Below, piece after piece: positions 35,428 through 44,883 of a DNA stretch of 64,000 nt. This stretch comes from Paenibacillus phocaeensis (GTDB lineage: Bacteria; Bacillota; Bacilli; Paenibacillales; Paenibacillaceae). The DNA is taken from positions 176,783 to 240,782 of the forward strand of contig NZ_FCOQ01000018.1 in assembly GCF_900021165.1 (NCBI RefSeq). The letters are read 5' to 3'. Every line of letters begins with the position of its first letter. The stretch's first letter is position 1. A program made the translations under genes and the position numbers. The notes below the pieces were generated by a model. It was given only the letters and a program-made list of their open reading frames with translations. It made no database searches and had not been told where the DNA came from.

Positions 35428-35479
35428 AAGCAAGTAAAATAAAAGAGAAGCACTCACCAAACTTTGAGGAGGAGATCCT

Positions 35480-36355
35480 ATGCGAATCGGTGCGATTGAA
35501 GCCGGGGGTACGAAATTCATCTGCGGGGTCGGAAATGAACAGGGGGAAATTCTCGAACGTATCAGCTTTCCGACGGAAACGCCGGAGACGACGTTGGAGC
35601 AAGCGGTTGCGTTTTTTCGGGACAAGGGCGTTGAGGCGATCGGGATCGGGTCGTTTGGGCCGATCGATCTGGACCGTTCCAGCCCTGCGTACGGACGGGT
35701 GACCACAACGCCGAAGCCGGGATGGGCGGGGTTTGACTTCGTTGGGTATATGAAACGATCCTTTCCGGTGCCGATCGGTTTCGATACCGATGTGAACGCG
35801 GCGGTATTCGGCGAGGCGAAGTGGGGCGCGGCCAAGGGGCTGGATAGCTGCGTTTACTATACGATCGGGACGGGCGTCGGAGTCGGAGTGTATGCGGAAG
35901 GCAGATTAGTGCACGGGCTGGTCCATCCGGAAGGAGGGCATGTCTTGATCCGCCGGCATCCGGAAGATTCTTTCGCAGGGGCTTGTCCGTTTCATGGCGA
36001 CTGCCTGGAGGGGATGGCCAGCGGACCGGCGATCGAAAAGCGCTGGGGAGTGAAAGGAAGCGAATTGCCGGACGATCATCAGGCATGGGAGATGGAAGCC
36101 TACTATCTGGCTCAGGCTCTTTCGGGAGTTATCCTGCTGCTGTCGCCGAAAAAAGTGATCCTTGGCGGCGGGGTCATGCATCAGAAGCAGTTGTTCCCGC
36201 TGGTTCGCAAGCGAGTGGCCCGGAACTTAAACGGCTATGTAGCGGCTCCAGCCATTCTTGACGAAATGGACAGCTACATCGTGCCGCCGGGCTTGGGCGA
36301 TAACGCGGGATTATGCGGCGCCCTGGCTTTGGGGATCGAAGCGAGCTTGCGCTAA
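35480..36355 (+). CDS. ROK-family fructokinase
   Basis: A 291-residue sugar kinase of the ROK family that makes fructose 6-phosphate from fructose and ATP. It has the N-terminal phosphate loop IEAGGTKFICGVG, catalytic Asp in GFDTDVNAAVFGEAKWG, GTGVGVGVYA, and the zinc-binding block HPEGGHVLI...CPFHGDCLEG (one His and Cys-His-Cys). It closely resembles Bacillus YdhR/GmuE. It is divergent from the LacI/GH32 operon and shares its control region, so its job is probably to phosphorylate fructose freed by those hydrolases. Its last 12 bases fall within the tandem repeat that follows. Confidence 0.93.
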   Translation: MRIGAIEAGGTKFICGVGNEQGEILERISFPTETPETTLEQAVAFFRDKGVEAIGIGSFGPIDLDRSSPAYGRVTTTPKPGWAGFDFVGYMKRSFPVPIGFDTDVNAAVFGEAKWGAAKGLDSCVYYTIGTGVGVGVYAEGRLVHGLVHPEGGHVLIRRHPEDSFAGACPFHGDCLEGMASGPAIEKRWGVKGSELPDDHQAWEMEAYYLAQALSGVILLLSPKKVILGGGVMHQKQLFPLVRKRVARNLNGYVAAPAILDEMDSYIVPPGLGDNAGLCGALALGIEASLR

Positions 36356-36485
36356 CGATGATGCGGAGGCGGCCTTTGCACGATTATCCCTCTCAATCAG
36401 GGGGAGCCTCATCCAACAGGAGGAGGCTGATCCAACGGGAGAGGCTGACCCAACGGGATAATCGTGCAAAGCGTCCGGCAGCGTA
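36344..36485. repeat. 142-bp tandem duplication, unit 1, with 17-bp hairpin arms
   Basis: This unit begins inside the last codons of the fructokinase gene and is repeated at once (36486-36627). Inside, CTTTGCACGATTATCCC (36374-36390) and GGGATAATCGTGCAAAG (36455-36471) are perfect 17-bp inverted arms. Between them lie three degenerate copies of an 18-19-base motif with GGCTGATCCAACGG. The right flank is GCGTCCGGCAGCG. Confidence 0.85.
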
Positions 36486-36627
36486 AGCTTGCGCTAACGA
36501 TGATGCGGAGGGAGCCTTTGCACGATTATCCCTCTCAATCAGGGGGAGCCTCATCCAACAGGGAGAGGCTGATCCAACAGGAGAGGCTGACCCAACGGGA
36601 TAATCGTGCAAAGCGTCCGGCAGCGTA
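36486..36627. repeat. 142-bp tandem duplication, unit 2
   Basis: Second unit, in register over its whole length with the first. The arms lie at 36516-36532 and 36597-36613. The unit even repeats the end of the fructokinase coding sequence (AGCTTGCGCTAA), which shows that the duplication occurred in place after insertion of the hairpin element. Confidence 0.85.
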
Positions 36628-36672
36628 AGGGGTCTTTGAAAAAATCTAGTATCGACGCTTCGGGGGAGGGAT

Positions 36673-38283
36673 ATGATGTATCACGTGCTGGTAGCGGACG
36701 ATGAACCGCGTCACCGCCGCGGCATCGCGGAGATGATCAAGGCCTATCGGCCGGATTATCGGTTGTTTATGGCCAGGGACGGAGGGGAAGCTTTGCGTAT
36801 TGCCCTGGATAACCGGATCGATATTCTTTTTACGGATATTCGCATGCCTCATATGGACGGCCTTGCATTGATCGAGCAATTGAGAGCGCGCGGCGAATCG
36901 ACAAAAATCGTCATCCTCAGCGTGTACGGGCATTTCGATTACGCCAGGCAGGCGCTTAAGCTCGGCGCGTTCGATTACTTGCTCAAACCGCTGGAATCCA
37001 AAGATATCGCGGAGATGCTGGACAAACTGGACGCTGCGATTGAAAAAGAACGGCTAAGCGTCCAAGACCGGGCGCAGCTCAAGGAGAAGCTCAGTTCAGC
37101 CATCCCTGTCTATGAGCAGCATCTGTATAGCCTTTGGCTGCGTTCGGCCGCGAACGAAGACGAGCTTCGGGAAATCGAACGGCGGGTCCCGCCGGGACAG
37201 GCCGGATTCGTCATTGTTGCCAAGTTCTCCAGATCCGAGATCGATGAGAAGTATCGGGGCGAGGAATTCGCGGAAGTGAAGACCAGCCTCAAGGACTGGA
37301 TGAGTCAGGTGACCGAACCGATCGGTCCGGCTTTATCCTTTTACCTGGACGGGGATGAGCCTATGCTGGTCTCTGTCCTTACCCCCGCGCATTCCCTGGA
37401 ATGGCTGATGAAGAGAGAGGCCGAGCGGTTAACCCGATTCATCGAGCAGATTCGCCAGGAATTCGGGCTTACTCTATCCATCGGCGTGGGCGACGGCGTA
37501 ACCGATCTCTATCGCGAGGCTCCCCGTTCCTTCAGGCAAGCTTTGCATGCGTTGGATTACGCTTTTTACTGCGGGAGCGGGAAACTGATCGTTAATTACG
37601 AAATCGCTTACAATCCGTCCAAGCCTTCGCTGGAGCTGATTCCCGCCGATACCGGAATCGCGGCCGCCGTGGCGAACAGGGACCGAGAGTCGGCGCTGGA
37701 AGCCTTGAACTTGTTGATCCGGCAGCTGTTGGACGGCGACTATCCTTCTCCCGCTCATTTGAAGCGCTGCCTTCTGTACGTGCTGGTGAACCTGGTCAAA
37801 GCCAGCGAAACGTCCATCCGGAGCGAAGAAGCCGGCAATTTCGTTTCCGAGATGGAATTTCAGATTCCCGCTTGCGCGTCGCTTGACGAAGTCAAGGAGA
37901 AGGCAGGTTATTATTTGCATCGGATTATCGACAGCATCGAGAGCCGGAAGAACAATAAAAACGAGCGGATCATCGCGATGTGCAAAACGTATCTCGCGGA
38001 GCATTACATGGAGGACCTGTCGCTGGAGTTGGTCGCCAAACGGTTCTTTTTCAGCGCCGCTTACTTCAGCAGCTTCTTCCGGTCGCATACTTCGATGACG
38101 TTTACCGAATATTTGCTGCGGCTCCGGATGGAGAAAGCCAAGGAATTGCTGAAGGACGGAAACCGGAAGATTTCCGAAATTGCCCTAAGCGTGGGCTTCA
38201 GGGATGCGGGGTATTTTACCCGAATCTTCAAGCGGGAAACCGGCCTGTCACCGGAGGAATTCCGCAAGAAAGATCTGCTGTAG
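36673..38283 (+). CDS. YesN-type response regulator with AraC DNA-binding domain
   Basis: A 536-residue cytoplasmic regulator. The receiver domain (1-125) has the acidic residues VADDEP, phospho-acceptor Asp55 in ILFTDIRMPHMDG and the K of LLKPLE. A middle helical region (about 135-420) contains SIGVGDGVTDLYREAPRSFRQALHALDYAF, usual in this family. The AraC domain (about 440-536) has SLELVAKRFFFSAAYFSSFFRSH and ISEIALSVGFRDAGYFTRIFKRETGLSPEEFR. GGGGGAGG precedes two adjacent ATG codons (36673, 36676). The partner kinase follows. The pair probably activates the importer and GH172 genes downstream. Confidence 0.95.
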   Translation: MMYHVLVADDEPRHRRGIAEMIKAYRPDYRLFMARDGGEALRIALDNRIDILFTDIRMPHMDGLALIEQLRARGESTKIVILSVYGHFDYARQALKLGAFDYLLKPLESKDIAEMLDKLDAAIEKERLSVQDRAQLKEKLSSAIPVYEQHLYSLWLRSAANEDELREIERRVPPGQAGFVIVAKFSRSEIDEKYRGEEFAEVKTSLKDWMSQVTEPIGPALSFYLDGDEPMLVSVLTPAHSLEWLMKREAERLTRFIEQIRQEFGLTLSIGVGDGVTDLYREAPRSFRQALHALDYAFYCGSGKLIVNYEIAYNPSKPSLELIPADTGIAAAVANRDRESALEALNLLIRQLLDGDYPSPAHLKRCLLYVLVNLVKASETSIRSEEAGNFVSEMEFQIPACASLDEVKEKAGYYLHRIIDSIESRKNNKNERIIAMCKTYLAEHYMEDLSLELVAKRFFFSAAYFSSFFRSHTSMTFTEYLLRLRMEKAKELLKDGNRKISEIALSVGFRDAGYFTRIFKRETGLSPEEFRKKDLL

Positions 38284-38292
38284 GTGACGCCC

Positions 38293-40077
38293 ATGCGACT
38301 AAAACACAAGCTGATCTTATCCTACATCGTATTGATAACGCTTCCCCTTGCGACCTTGGGGACGGGCGCCTTCTATGCCAGCAAAAATATCATGCTCAAG
38401 CTGGCCCGGGACAACGTGACGGAAATCGTGCATAAGAACAATCAAATCATCGACGAACGGTTGAAGATCATTCAGGACGACAGCCTTTCCCTGATGGTCG
38501 AATGCGATCTGTTCCAAGTTTTTAGCGGTTCCGCGCCTGCCCAAAGCGAACTGCTCGCGACCAATAAACGGGTTACGGAGATCCTGAACCGTTATTTCTC
38601 GCAATCCCGGGATTTGTATTCGGTGGAGCTCGTCACCCGCGCCTTCGTATACGGAAGCAAAGCGCGCAATACGTACCCGCCGGATCATTTTTACGAGTCC
38701 GAGTTATATCGGCAGGCCGCCGAGCAGAAGGGACGTTTGGCCTGGGTGCCGACGTATAATTACAGCTTGATGCATCAATTGCCGGATTTGGCCGGCGCCG
38801 ATATCGAATACCGTTATTTATTCTCCGCCGTGCGGCAAATGAACCCTTCCTGCGTGCGGGGGGACTCCATTGTGCGGGCCGGGGAAGGGGCGGAGAAGCC
38901 GATTCTGGTGATGAATTTCCGGGATCATGTCTATGCTGACCTTTTTCGGAACAGCGTTCCGATCGAGGGTGCGTTTTTTTTGGTAGCCGGCACGGACGGC
39001 ACAATTATCTCCCATGCGAACGCGGAACTCGTCGGAAACCAACCCGACTTGCCATGGCTGGGCGAGGTGCAAAATCGCGGCAGCGGATCCTCTTATGTGA
39101 CGGTGGACGGAAAAAGGATGCTCGCTTGTTACGCGACCTCCGCCATCACGGGTTGGACGTCGGTTGTGCTCATTCCCCCGGGCGCATTGACCCAAGATAT
39201 CGCGCAGACGATCACCTTCTTTATCCTGACCCTGGGCGCTTCGCTGCTGCTGCTTTCGCTGCTGTTCGCCTACCTGATTTCCATGCGGATCACCTCGCCG
39301 GTCAGCAAACTGCTGCTCGCCATCAAACGGGTCGGCGGCGGCGACTTCAACGCCAAAATCAAAGTGGAGGGAAAGGACGAGCTGGGACATGTGCTGATGA
39401 AGTTCAACAGCATGAACGAGAAGGTGAAACAACTGATCGACGAAAACTATGTGGCCAAACTCCGGGAGCGCGAAACGGAAATTTTGGCGCTCAACATCCA
39501 GCTTAACCCCCATTTTCTGTACAACACCCTGAATATCATCAATTGGATGGCCGTTTACGGCGAGAAGGAGCAGGTCAGCCGGATGCTGGTCAGCTTGTCC
39601 CGCATGCTGCATTATACGACGGACAACCGCAAGGATTCGATGCCGCTGTCCGAGGATATCGGGTGGCTGAAGGATTATATCGTCATCATGTCCAACCGGT
39701 TTGAGCATCGTTTTCGGGTTGACTTCAACATTGAACCGGAACTGATGGAAGTTAGCGTACCGAAGCTGTTTCTGCAACCGCTGGTGGAGAATACGATCAT
39801 TCACGGCTTCCGGGATATGGAAAGCGGCGGCCTCATTACGATCTACGGGCGCAAGCGGGGGGACGATATCGAGTTCTGCGTGGAGGACAACGGATGCGGA
39901 ATTGAGCCGGAACATTTGAAGGAGGTGCTGGAGGAGAACTCCTCTCACATCGGGATCCATAACGTCGACAAACGGATCAAGCTGCTTTACGGCGAGCGGT
40001 ACGGCATCAGCATCGAGTCTGTTCCGGAGCTCGGGACCCGGGTCAAACTGGTTATCCCTCAGGGAAAACCGGAATAA
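38293..40077 (+). CDS. YesM-type sensor histidine kinase
   Basis: A 594-residue membrane kinase. TM1 is at about 8-28, an extracytoplasmic sensor domain spans 30-290, and TM2 is at about 300-325. A HAMP segment follows, then the His_kinase domain with NIQLNPHFLYNTLNIINWM (the phosphorylated His lies in NPHFLYN). The ATPase domain carries LFLQPLVENTIIHGF and DNGCGI. ATG 38293 follows TAGGTGA; the GTG at 38284 directly after the regulator's stop is an alternative. A large outside domain suggests sensing of a sugar or a sugar-bound protein. Confidence 0.95.
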   Translation: MRLKHKLILSYIVLITLPLATLGTGAFYASKNIMLKLARDNVTEIVHKNNQIIDERLKIIQDDSLSLMVECDLFQVFSGSAPAQSELLATNKRVTEILNRYFSQSRDLYSVELVTRAFVYGSKARNTYPPDHFYESELYRQAAEQKGRLAWVPTYNYSLMHQLPDLAGADIEYRYLFSAVRQMNPSCVRGDSIVRAGEGAEKPILVMNFRDHVYADLFRNSVPIEGAFFLVAGTDGTIISHANAELVGNQPDLPWLGEVQNRGSGSSYVTVDGKRMLACYATSAITGWTSVVLIPPGALTQDIAQTITFFILTLGASLLLLSLLFAYLISMRITSPVSKLLLAIKRVGGGDFNAKIKVEGKDELGHVLMKFNSMNEKVKQLIDENYVAKLRERETEILALNIQLNPHFLYNTLNIINWMAVYGEKEQVSRMLVSLSRMLHYTTDNRKDSMPLSEDIGWLKDYIVIMSNRFEHRFRVDFNIEPELMEVSVPKLFLQPLVENTIIHGFRDMESGGLITIYGRKRGDDIEFCVEDNGCGIEPEHLKEVLEENSSHIGIHNVDKRIKLLYGERYGISIESVPELGTRVKLVIPQGKPE

Positions 40078-40080
40078 GGA

Positions 40081-40142
40081 AGTTATCTTCCCGTGACCAA
40101 GCAGGTTCAGGGAGCGGAATCGACGTCGAATCTTGAATTGAG
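40081..40142. repeat. Decayed fragment of the MITE-like element seen at 52273
   Basis: The stretch contains TCGACGTCGAATCTTGAATT, which also occurs in the left half of the 52273-52478 element, and upstream of it a degraded version of the sequence lying there. It lies in the gap before the cassette 2 binding protein. The inverted end is missing. No convincing promoter was recognised in this gap. Confidence 0.5.
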
Positions 40143-40254
40143 CGAAAAATCGTACAGGAAACGAAAAAACGTCCCATAGGCTTTCACGAGCGGCGCTTTT
40201 ACAATGAGAGCAAGCGGCTGCAGCGCTTACTTTGAAAATCGGGGGGAGCATTCC

Positions 40255-41664
40255 ATGACAAACCGAACGGGAAAATGGAAGATCGCATTTATGATCCTCA
40301 TGATCATGGCTTTATTTGTAACCGCTTGCGGAACAGGGGGCGGAGGCTCGCAAACGAACGCGGGCCCAGACGGCGACGGAAATAACGCGGGGGCGAATAA
40401 CGGAGAAAAGGTAACGCTGAAATTCACCTTCTGGGGCAGCCCGGAGGAAAAGAAAGCGGTCGAATCGGCCATCAAGGCGTTTGAACAAAAAAATCCGAAC
40501 ATCACTATCGATCCGGTGCACATTCCCGGCACGGATTTTCTGCAGAAGCTGAATGCTATGATCGCCGGCAATGAAGCGCCGGACATCAGCTATTCGGCCG
40601 CCTGGAAATTGAAAATGGGCGAGGAAGGGCTGATCTACAACTTCTTCGATTTAATGAAAGACGATCCGAGCATCAAGAAAGAGGATTACCTGGAGTATGC
40701 CTGGTGGAACTGGGACAAGGACCAGAGCGCCGGACCGTACCAGGCCTCCGTCGTCCCTTCCCTGATGTACAACGTGGATATGTTCAAGGAAGCGGGGGTA
40801 GAGCTGCCGCCTACCAAGGCGGAGGAAGCGTGGACCTGGGACGAGTTCGTCGACGCCGCCAAACGGCTGACGCTCGACCGGAACGGCAAGCATCCGGACG
40901 ATCCGGGCTTCGATCCGAAGAACATCAAGCAATACGGTGTTAAACTCAATCTGGCTTGGTCGTCTTACATGCCGCTGGTTCTCTCCAATGGCGGGGATTA
41001 TCTGACGGCGGACGGCAAGGAATTCGGATTGTCCAAGCCGGAGGCGACCGAAGCGCTGCAAAAAGTAGCCGATCTGATCAACGTACACCACGTCTCGCCT
41101 TCGCCGGTTCAGGCCAGCAGCATTCCCGCTCCGGCCACCGCCTTGCAGTCCAAAAAAGTGGCGATGATCATCGACGGCAGCTGGAACCACCTCGATTTAA
41201 GCAAAACCAACATCAACTGGGGCGTTGGCGTACTTCCGGTGATCAAGGACTACAAAACGTTTTTCCTCGGCGGTTCCCTGATTATTTTCAAAAGCTCGAA
41301 GCACCCGAAGGAAGCTTGGGAATTCTCCAAGTTCCTCACCGATCCGCAAAACGTGCTCGATTTGCATCAAGGGTTGTGGATGCCGCAGCTCAATAAATGG
41401 TACGAGGATCCGGAATTGATCGATCAATGGGCGAATGAGGAACTGCCCGGAAGACCGGCCGGTTTCCAGGATGCCGTGATGCGCTCCACCTATGAACATG
41501 CCGAGCCGTCACCGGAAAACAATGTTAAAAACTTCGTCGAAATCGATGCTGCGGTCGCAGCAGCTCTGGATCAAGTATGGCTCGGCGAAAAAACGGCGGA
41601 AGCGGCGATGAAAGAAGTCGAAACGAAAGTGAAGCCGCTGGTGCAGGGCACCTATCTGAAATAA
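40255..41664 (+). CDS. Sugar-binding lipoprotein (cassette 2)
   Basis: A 469-residue solute-binding lipoprotein. The signal peptide KIAFMILMIMALFVTAC ends in lipobox FVTAC, followed by a glycine/asparagine-rich linker (GTGGGGSQTNAGPDGDGNN). The mature part is CUT1 family 1: TFWGSPEEKKAVESAIKAFEQKNPNI, NAMIAGNEAPDIS, VAMIIDGSWNH. ATG 40255 is preceded by GGGGGAG; the longer in-frame start at 40204 lacks a signal peptide. It is the first transport gene after the two-component pair. Confidence 0.93.
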   Translation: MTNRTGKWKIAFMILMIMALFVTACGTGGGGSQTNAGPDGDGNNAGANNGEKVTLKFTFWGSPEEKKAVESAIKAFEQKNPNITIDPVHIPGTDFLQKLNAMIAGNEAPDISYSAAWKLKMGEEGLIYNFFDLMKDDPSIKKEDYLEYAWWNWDKDQSAGPYQASVVPSLMYNVDMFKEAGVELPPTKAEEAWTWDEFVDAAKRLTLDRNGKHPDDPGFDPKNIKQYGVKLNLAWSSYMPLVLSNGGDYLTADGKEFGLSKPEATEALQKVADLINVHHVSPSPVQASSIPAPATALQSKKVAMIIDGSWNHLDLSKTNINWGVGVLPVIKDYKTFFLGGSLIIFKSSKHPKEAWEFSKFLTDPQNVLDLHQGLWMPQLNKWYEDPELIDQWANEELPGRPAGFQDAVMRSTYEHAEPSPENNVKNFVEIDAAVAAALDQVWLGEKTAEAAMKEVETKVKPLVQGTYLK

Positions 41665-41750
41665 CGGACGTTTGTCCGAAGGCGGCGCCGCGTCATTGCT
41701 TGTAACGGCGCCGTCGTTCGGCAGCGTTTTTGACGGAGGGGAACTAGCTT

Positions 41751-42683
41751 ATGGAAGCCATCACTTCCCAGACCGGGAACCGTATGCAAAAGAAACGCCG
41801 CACCCAAACAGAACTTTACGGCTGGCTGTTTGCCATGCCGGCGATTCTGGGCTTGCTTATCTTCACGCTGGGCCCGATGCTGTACAGCTTGTACATGAGT
41901 TTTACGGACTACACCGGATCCAATTCGCCAACCTTCACCGGGCTCGACAATTATAGACGGATGTTTGGCGGGGCGGACCCGTATTTTTACAAGTCGCTGG
42001 CCGTTACTTTTTACTTCGTCCTTCTTAGTGTGCCGACCGGTATCATCTACTCCTTTCTGCTGGCGATCCTCTTGAATCAGAACGTCAAAGGAAAGTCGAT
42101 CTTCCGCACGATTTTTTATCTGCCTTCGATCGTGCCGATCATCGCCATTTCGTTTATTTGGCTGTGGCTGCTGAATCCCGATCTCGGCCTGGCCAACGAG
42201 CTGCTTCGCTCGCTGGGCTTGCCGGGAAGCCAATGGATTTTCGGCGAGAAATCGGTGGTGCCTTCTCTGGCTTTAATGAATCTGTGGACGACGGGCGGAA
42301 CGATGATTATTTTCCTGGCGGGTCTGCAGGATATTCCTCGCTCGCTGTACGAAGCGATTGAGATGGATGGCGGGTCAAGGCTGGCCAAGCTGCGGCATAT
42401 TACGATTCCGTTGATGACGCCGACGATCTTCTTCAACCTGATTATGGGCATCATCAACGGCTTTCAGGTGTTCTCGCAGGCGTATGTCATGACGAACGGC
42501 GGACCGAATAACGCCAGCTTGTTCTATGTGTTCTATTTGTACCGGGAAGCCTTCCAGTTCTCGCGGATGGGGAGCGCCAGCGCGATTGCCTGGGTATTGT
42601 TCGTGATCATTATGGTGTTGACGTACGTTGTGTTCCGGACATCAAATAAATGGGTTTACTACGAGGGGGATGGCGCGCGATGA
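41751..42683 (+). CDS. Sugar ABC importer permease, UgpA/MalF type (cassette 2)
   Basis: A 310-residue permease with six hydrophobic segments and EAA loop YEAIEMDGGSRLAKLRHITIP. ATG 41751 follows GGAGGGG. The next permease starts within its stop codon (ATGA), so the two are translationally coupled. Confidence 0.93.
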   Translation: MEAITSQTGNRMQKKRRTQTELYGWLFAMPAILGLLIFTLGPMLYSLYMSFTDYTGSNSPTFTGLDNYRRMFGGADPYFYKSLAVTFYFVLLSVPTGIIYSFLLAILLNQNVKGKSIFRTIFYLPSIVPIIAISFIWLWLLNPDLGLANELLRSLGLPGSQWIFGEKSVVPSLALMNLWTTGGTMIIFLAGLQDIPRSLYEAIEMDGGSRLAKLRHITIPLMTPTIFFNLIMGIINGFQVFSQAYVMTNGGPNNASLFYVFYLYREAFQFSRMGSASAIAWVLFVIIMVLTYVVFRTSNKWVYYEGDGAR

Positions 42684-43513
42684 GAGCCAAGGCTTGGTTT
42701 GAAAAAGGGCTGATCTATCTGGTGCTGGCCGCCGGGGGGATCTTCAGTCTGCTGCCGTTGGTGTGGCTCATACGCAGTTCCTTGATGAATATGGGGCAAA
42801 TTTTCGAGCTGCCGCCGGTGTGGATTCCCAATCCTGTTCAATTTTCCAATTACAGCGAGGCGCTGACGATCCTGCCTTTTGGACGGTATTTCGTGAATAC
42901 GGCGATCATCGTCGTCTTTTCGGTGCTGGGCGTCATTATCACCAGCTCGATCAGCGCCTACAGTTTCGCCCGGATGAAATGGAGAGGCAGGAACCTCGTG
43001 TTCGGCTTGCTGCTGTCCAGCATGATGTTGCCGTACGCGGTTACGCTGATCCCGACGTTTATCGGCTGGAGCCAAGTGGGCTTAACCAATTCCTTTATCC
43101 CGCTGATCGCTCCGGCCTGGTTTGGCGGCGGTGCGTTTAACATCTTTTTGCTGCGCCAGTTCTATCTCAGCATCCCCCGGGATCTGGATGAAGCGGCTTA
43201 CGTGGACGGCGCGGGCCATCTGCGGATTTTTCGTTCGATTATTCTGCCGCTTACCAAACCTGCGCTGATCGTTGTCGGTTTGTTTTCGTTCTTGGCCGCG
43301 TGGAACGATTTCCTGGGTCCGCTCGTTTATTTAAGTGACGAAACCAAATATACGCTGGCCCTTGGGCTGCAGCAATTCAAAGGCATGTATTCGGCGGAGT
43401 GGCATTTGATGATGGCGGCGGCGACCGTGGTGCTGCTGCCGGCGATTGTAGTCTTTTTCATCGGGCAGCGTTATTTCATCGAAGGGATTACGTTGACGGG
43501 GATTAAGGCTTGA
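42680..43513 (+). CDS. Sugar ABC importer permease, UgpE/MalG type (cassette 2)
   Basis: A 277-residue permease with six hydrophobic segments and EAA loop DEAAYVDGAGHLRIFRSIILP. ATG 42680 overlaps the previous stop and lies behind GAGGGGGAT. The end FIEGITLTGIKA is usual. The GH172 gene follows after 29 bases. Confidence 0.93.
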   Translation: MRAKAWFEKGLIYLVLAAGGIFSLLPLVWLIRSSLMNMGQIFELPPVWIPNPVQFSNYSEALTILPFGRYFVNTAIIVVFSVLGVIITSSISAYSFARMKWRGRNLVFGLLLSSMMLPYAVTLIPTFIGWSQVGLTNSFIPLIAPAWFGGGAFNIFLLRQFYLSIPRDLDEAAYVDGAGHLRIFRSIILPLTKPALIVVGLFSFLAAWNDFLGPLVYLSDETKYTLALGLQQFKGMYSAEWHLMMAAATVVLLPAIVVFFIGQRYFIEGITLTGIKA

Positions 43514-43542
43514 TTCTGGAATGCGAGGGAGGAGAGAGTAGT

Positions 43543-44700
43543 ATGAACGAGTTATATTTGCGTAAGGAAGGGACGTCCCGGCGGCTGTCGAGCTGGGATC
43601 AAACGGGCGGCAACCGGGACTTCATGGTGATTGGTGCCGGGCAAACGGCGGCGATTGCGGAAATCGCCGGTTCGGGGGTGATCCAGCATATCTGGATGAC
43701 CCTTGCGGCCAGGAACAAATACGCGTTCCGCAAAGTATTGATCCGCATGTATTGGGATGACGAACAGGAACCCAGCGTGGATTCGCCGGTCGGCGACTTC
43801 TTCGGCGTCGGGCACGGTGTGGCCAGCCATTATGTGTCTGCACCGCTTAATATGATCACGACCCAGGGCGTAATTGAAGACAAAGCGGCGATGAACTGTT
43901 TTTTCGAAATGCCGTTTCGCAAGGGAGCCCGGATCGAAATTATTAATGAGTGCGAAGACGAGTTGATTTTGTACTTTTACGTGGACTATGTGGAGAAAGA
44001 GGTGCCGGATGACAGTTTCTACTTCCACGCGTCCTGGCGCAGGGAGAATCCGACGCAAGGATTGGTGGACTTGGCTGCGCTGAAAGTAGAGCACGATCGG
44101 CAGGACAAGGCGAATTACGCCGACCAGAAAGTTTACGAGTTGAAAAACTTGACCGGGGACGATAATTACGTCCTGCTGGACGCGGTGGGGGAAGGCCACT
44201 ATGTGGGCTGCAACCTGAGCATCGACCATCTGAACCCGATGCCGGGCTTCAGTTGGCCGGGGGAGGGGGACGACATGTTCTTCATCGACGGCGAACCGTG
44301 GCCACCCCGGCTGCACGGGACCGGGACGGAGGATTATTTTTGCGCCGCCTGGGGATATCCCGCCGGAAAATATGACGCTCCGTACCACGGCTTGTCGCTG
44401 TATGCGCCGATCCGGGAAAACGGCGATGCGTGGAAAGAGAGCAACACGATTTCGTTTAATGACTATTCCGGCAAAATGACGCAATACCGCTTCCATATCG
44501 TCGACCCGATCATCTTCCGCAAGTCGCTGCGCTTCAGCATCGAGCACGGGCATGGGAACGCCCAGTCGAACGACTATTCGTCGGTCGCCTACTGGTATCA
44601 GCGCGAGCCGCACAAGGCGTTCCCGCAGATGCTGCCCGTCTCGCAGCGTCTGCCGATCCCGGAGAAGGTCAGCGCAAGGTTGTTCTACCGGACGTTCTAG
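43543..44700 (+). CDS. GH172 (DUF2961) enzyme, second paralogue
   Basis: A 385-residue cytoplasmic protein with the same GH172 blocks as the gene at 29467: SGVIQHIWMTLA, KVLIRMYWDDEQEPSVDSPVGDFFG, WPGEGDDMFFIDGE and GTGTEDYFCAAWGYP. The acidic GEGD and GTGTED motifs are both intact, 20-25 residues apart as in the family. ATG 43543 is preceded by GGAGGAGAG; the in-frame TTG 11 codons upstream has no such site. It is the last gene of the second cassette and has no GH32 or kinase beside it. Substrate is therefore less clear than for the other two. Confidence 0.88.
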   Translation: MNELYLRKEGTSRRLSSWDQTGGNRDFMVIGAGQTAAIAEIAGSGVIQHIWMTLAARNKYAFRKVLIRMYWDDEQEPSVDSPVGDFFGVGHGVASHYVSAPLNMITTQGVIEDKAAMNCFFEMPFRKGARIEIINECEDELILYFYVDYVEKEVPDDSFYFHASWRRENPTQGLVDLAALKVEHDRQDKANYADQKVYELKNLTGDDNYVLLDAVGEGHYVGCNLSIDHLNPMPGFSWPGEGDDMFFIDGEPWPPRLHGTGTEDYFCAAWGYPAGKYDAPYHGLSLYAPIRENGDAWKESNTISFNDYSGKMTQYRFHIVDPIIFRKSLRFSIEHGHGNAQSNDYSSVAYWYQREPHKAFPQMLPVSQRLPIPEKVSARLFYRTF

Positions 44701-44883
44701 CGACGGCGGGGAGGGCGAGGGGGAGGGCGGTCAGCGCGATCGAATGTGGTCTAGGCGTTTGAAAGATCAGGGCGATCAATGTGATCGATGCAGTGGAAAT
44801 GATGAAAGCGATCGAAGCAGTGAAAGCGGTTGAGCTTCAACGCGCTATGACACCTTCAATTTTCGCACTGCCCGCCGCCCGTC
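44701..44883. other. Intergenic stretch with short GATC/GAAAGC repeats
   Basis: This first part of the 916-base gap after the second GH172 gene holds purine-rich, loosely repeated GATCGA, GAAAGCG and GCAGTG words and no ORF or promoter that I could support. The modular repeats described next fill most of the remainder. Confidence 0.4.

Noticed and set aside
36344..36627. Tandem hairpins considered as the fructokinase terminator
   Set aside because: The arms are 65 bases apart and no T-run follows either arm, so intrinsic termination is unlikely; treated as a repeat.
38818..40251. 477-codon minus-strand open frame over the YesM-type kinase
   Set aside because: Antisense to a gene with all kinase motifs; no family features and His/Pro/Gln-rich shadow text.
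43552..44613. 353-codon minus-strand open frame over the second GH172 gene
   Set aside because: Mirror of a conserved GH172 coding sequence, no start signal.
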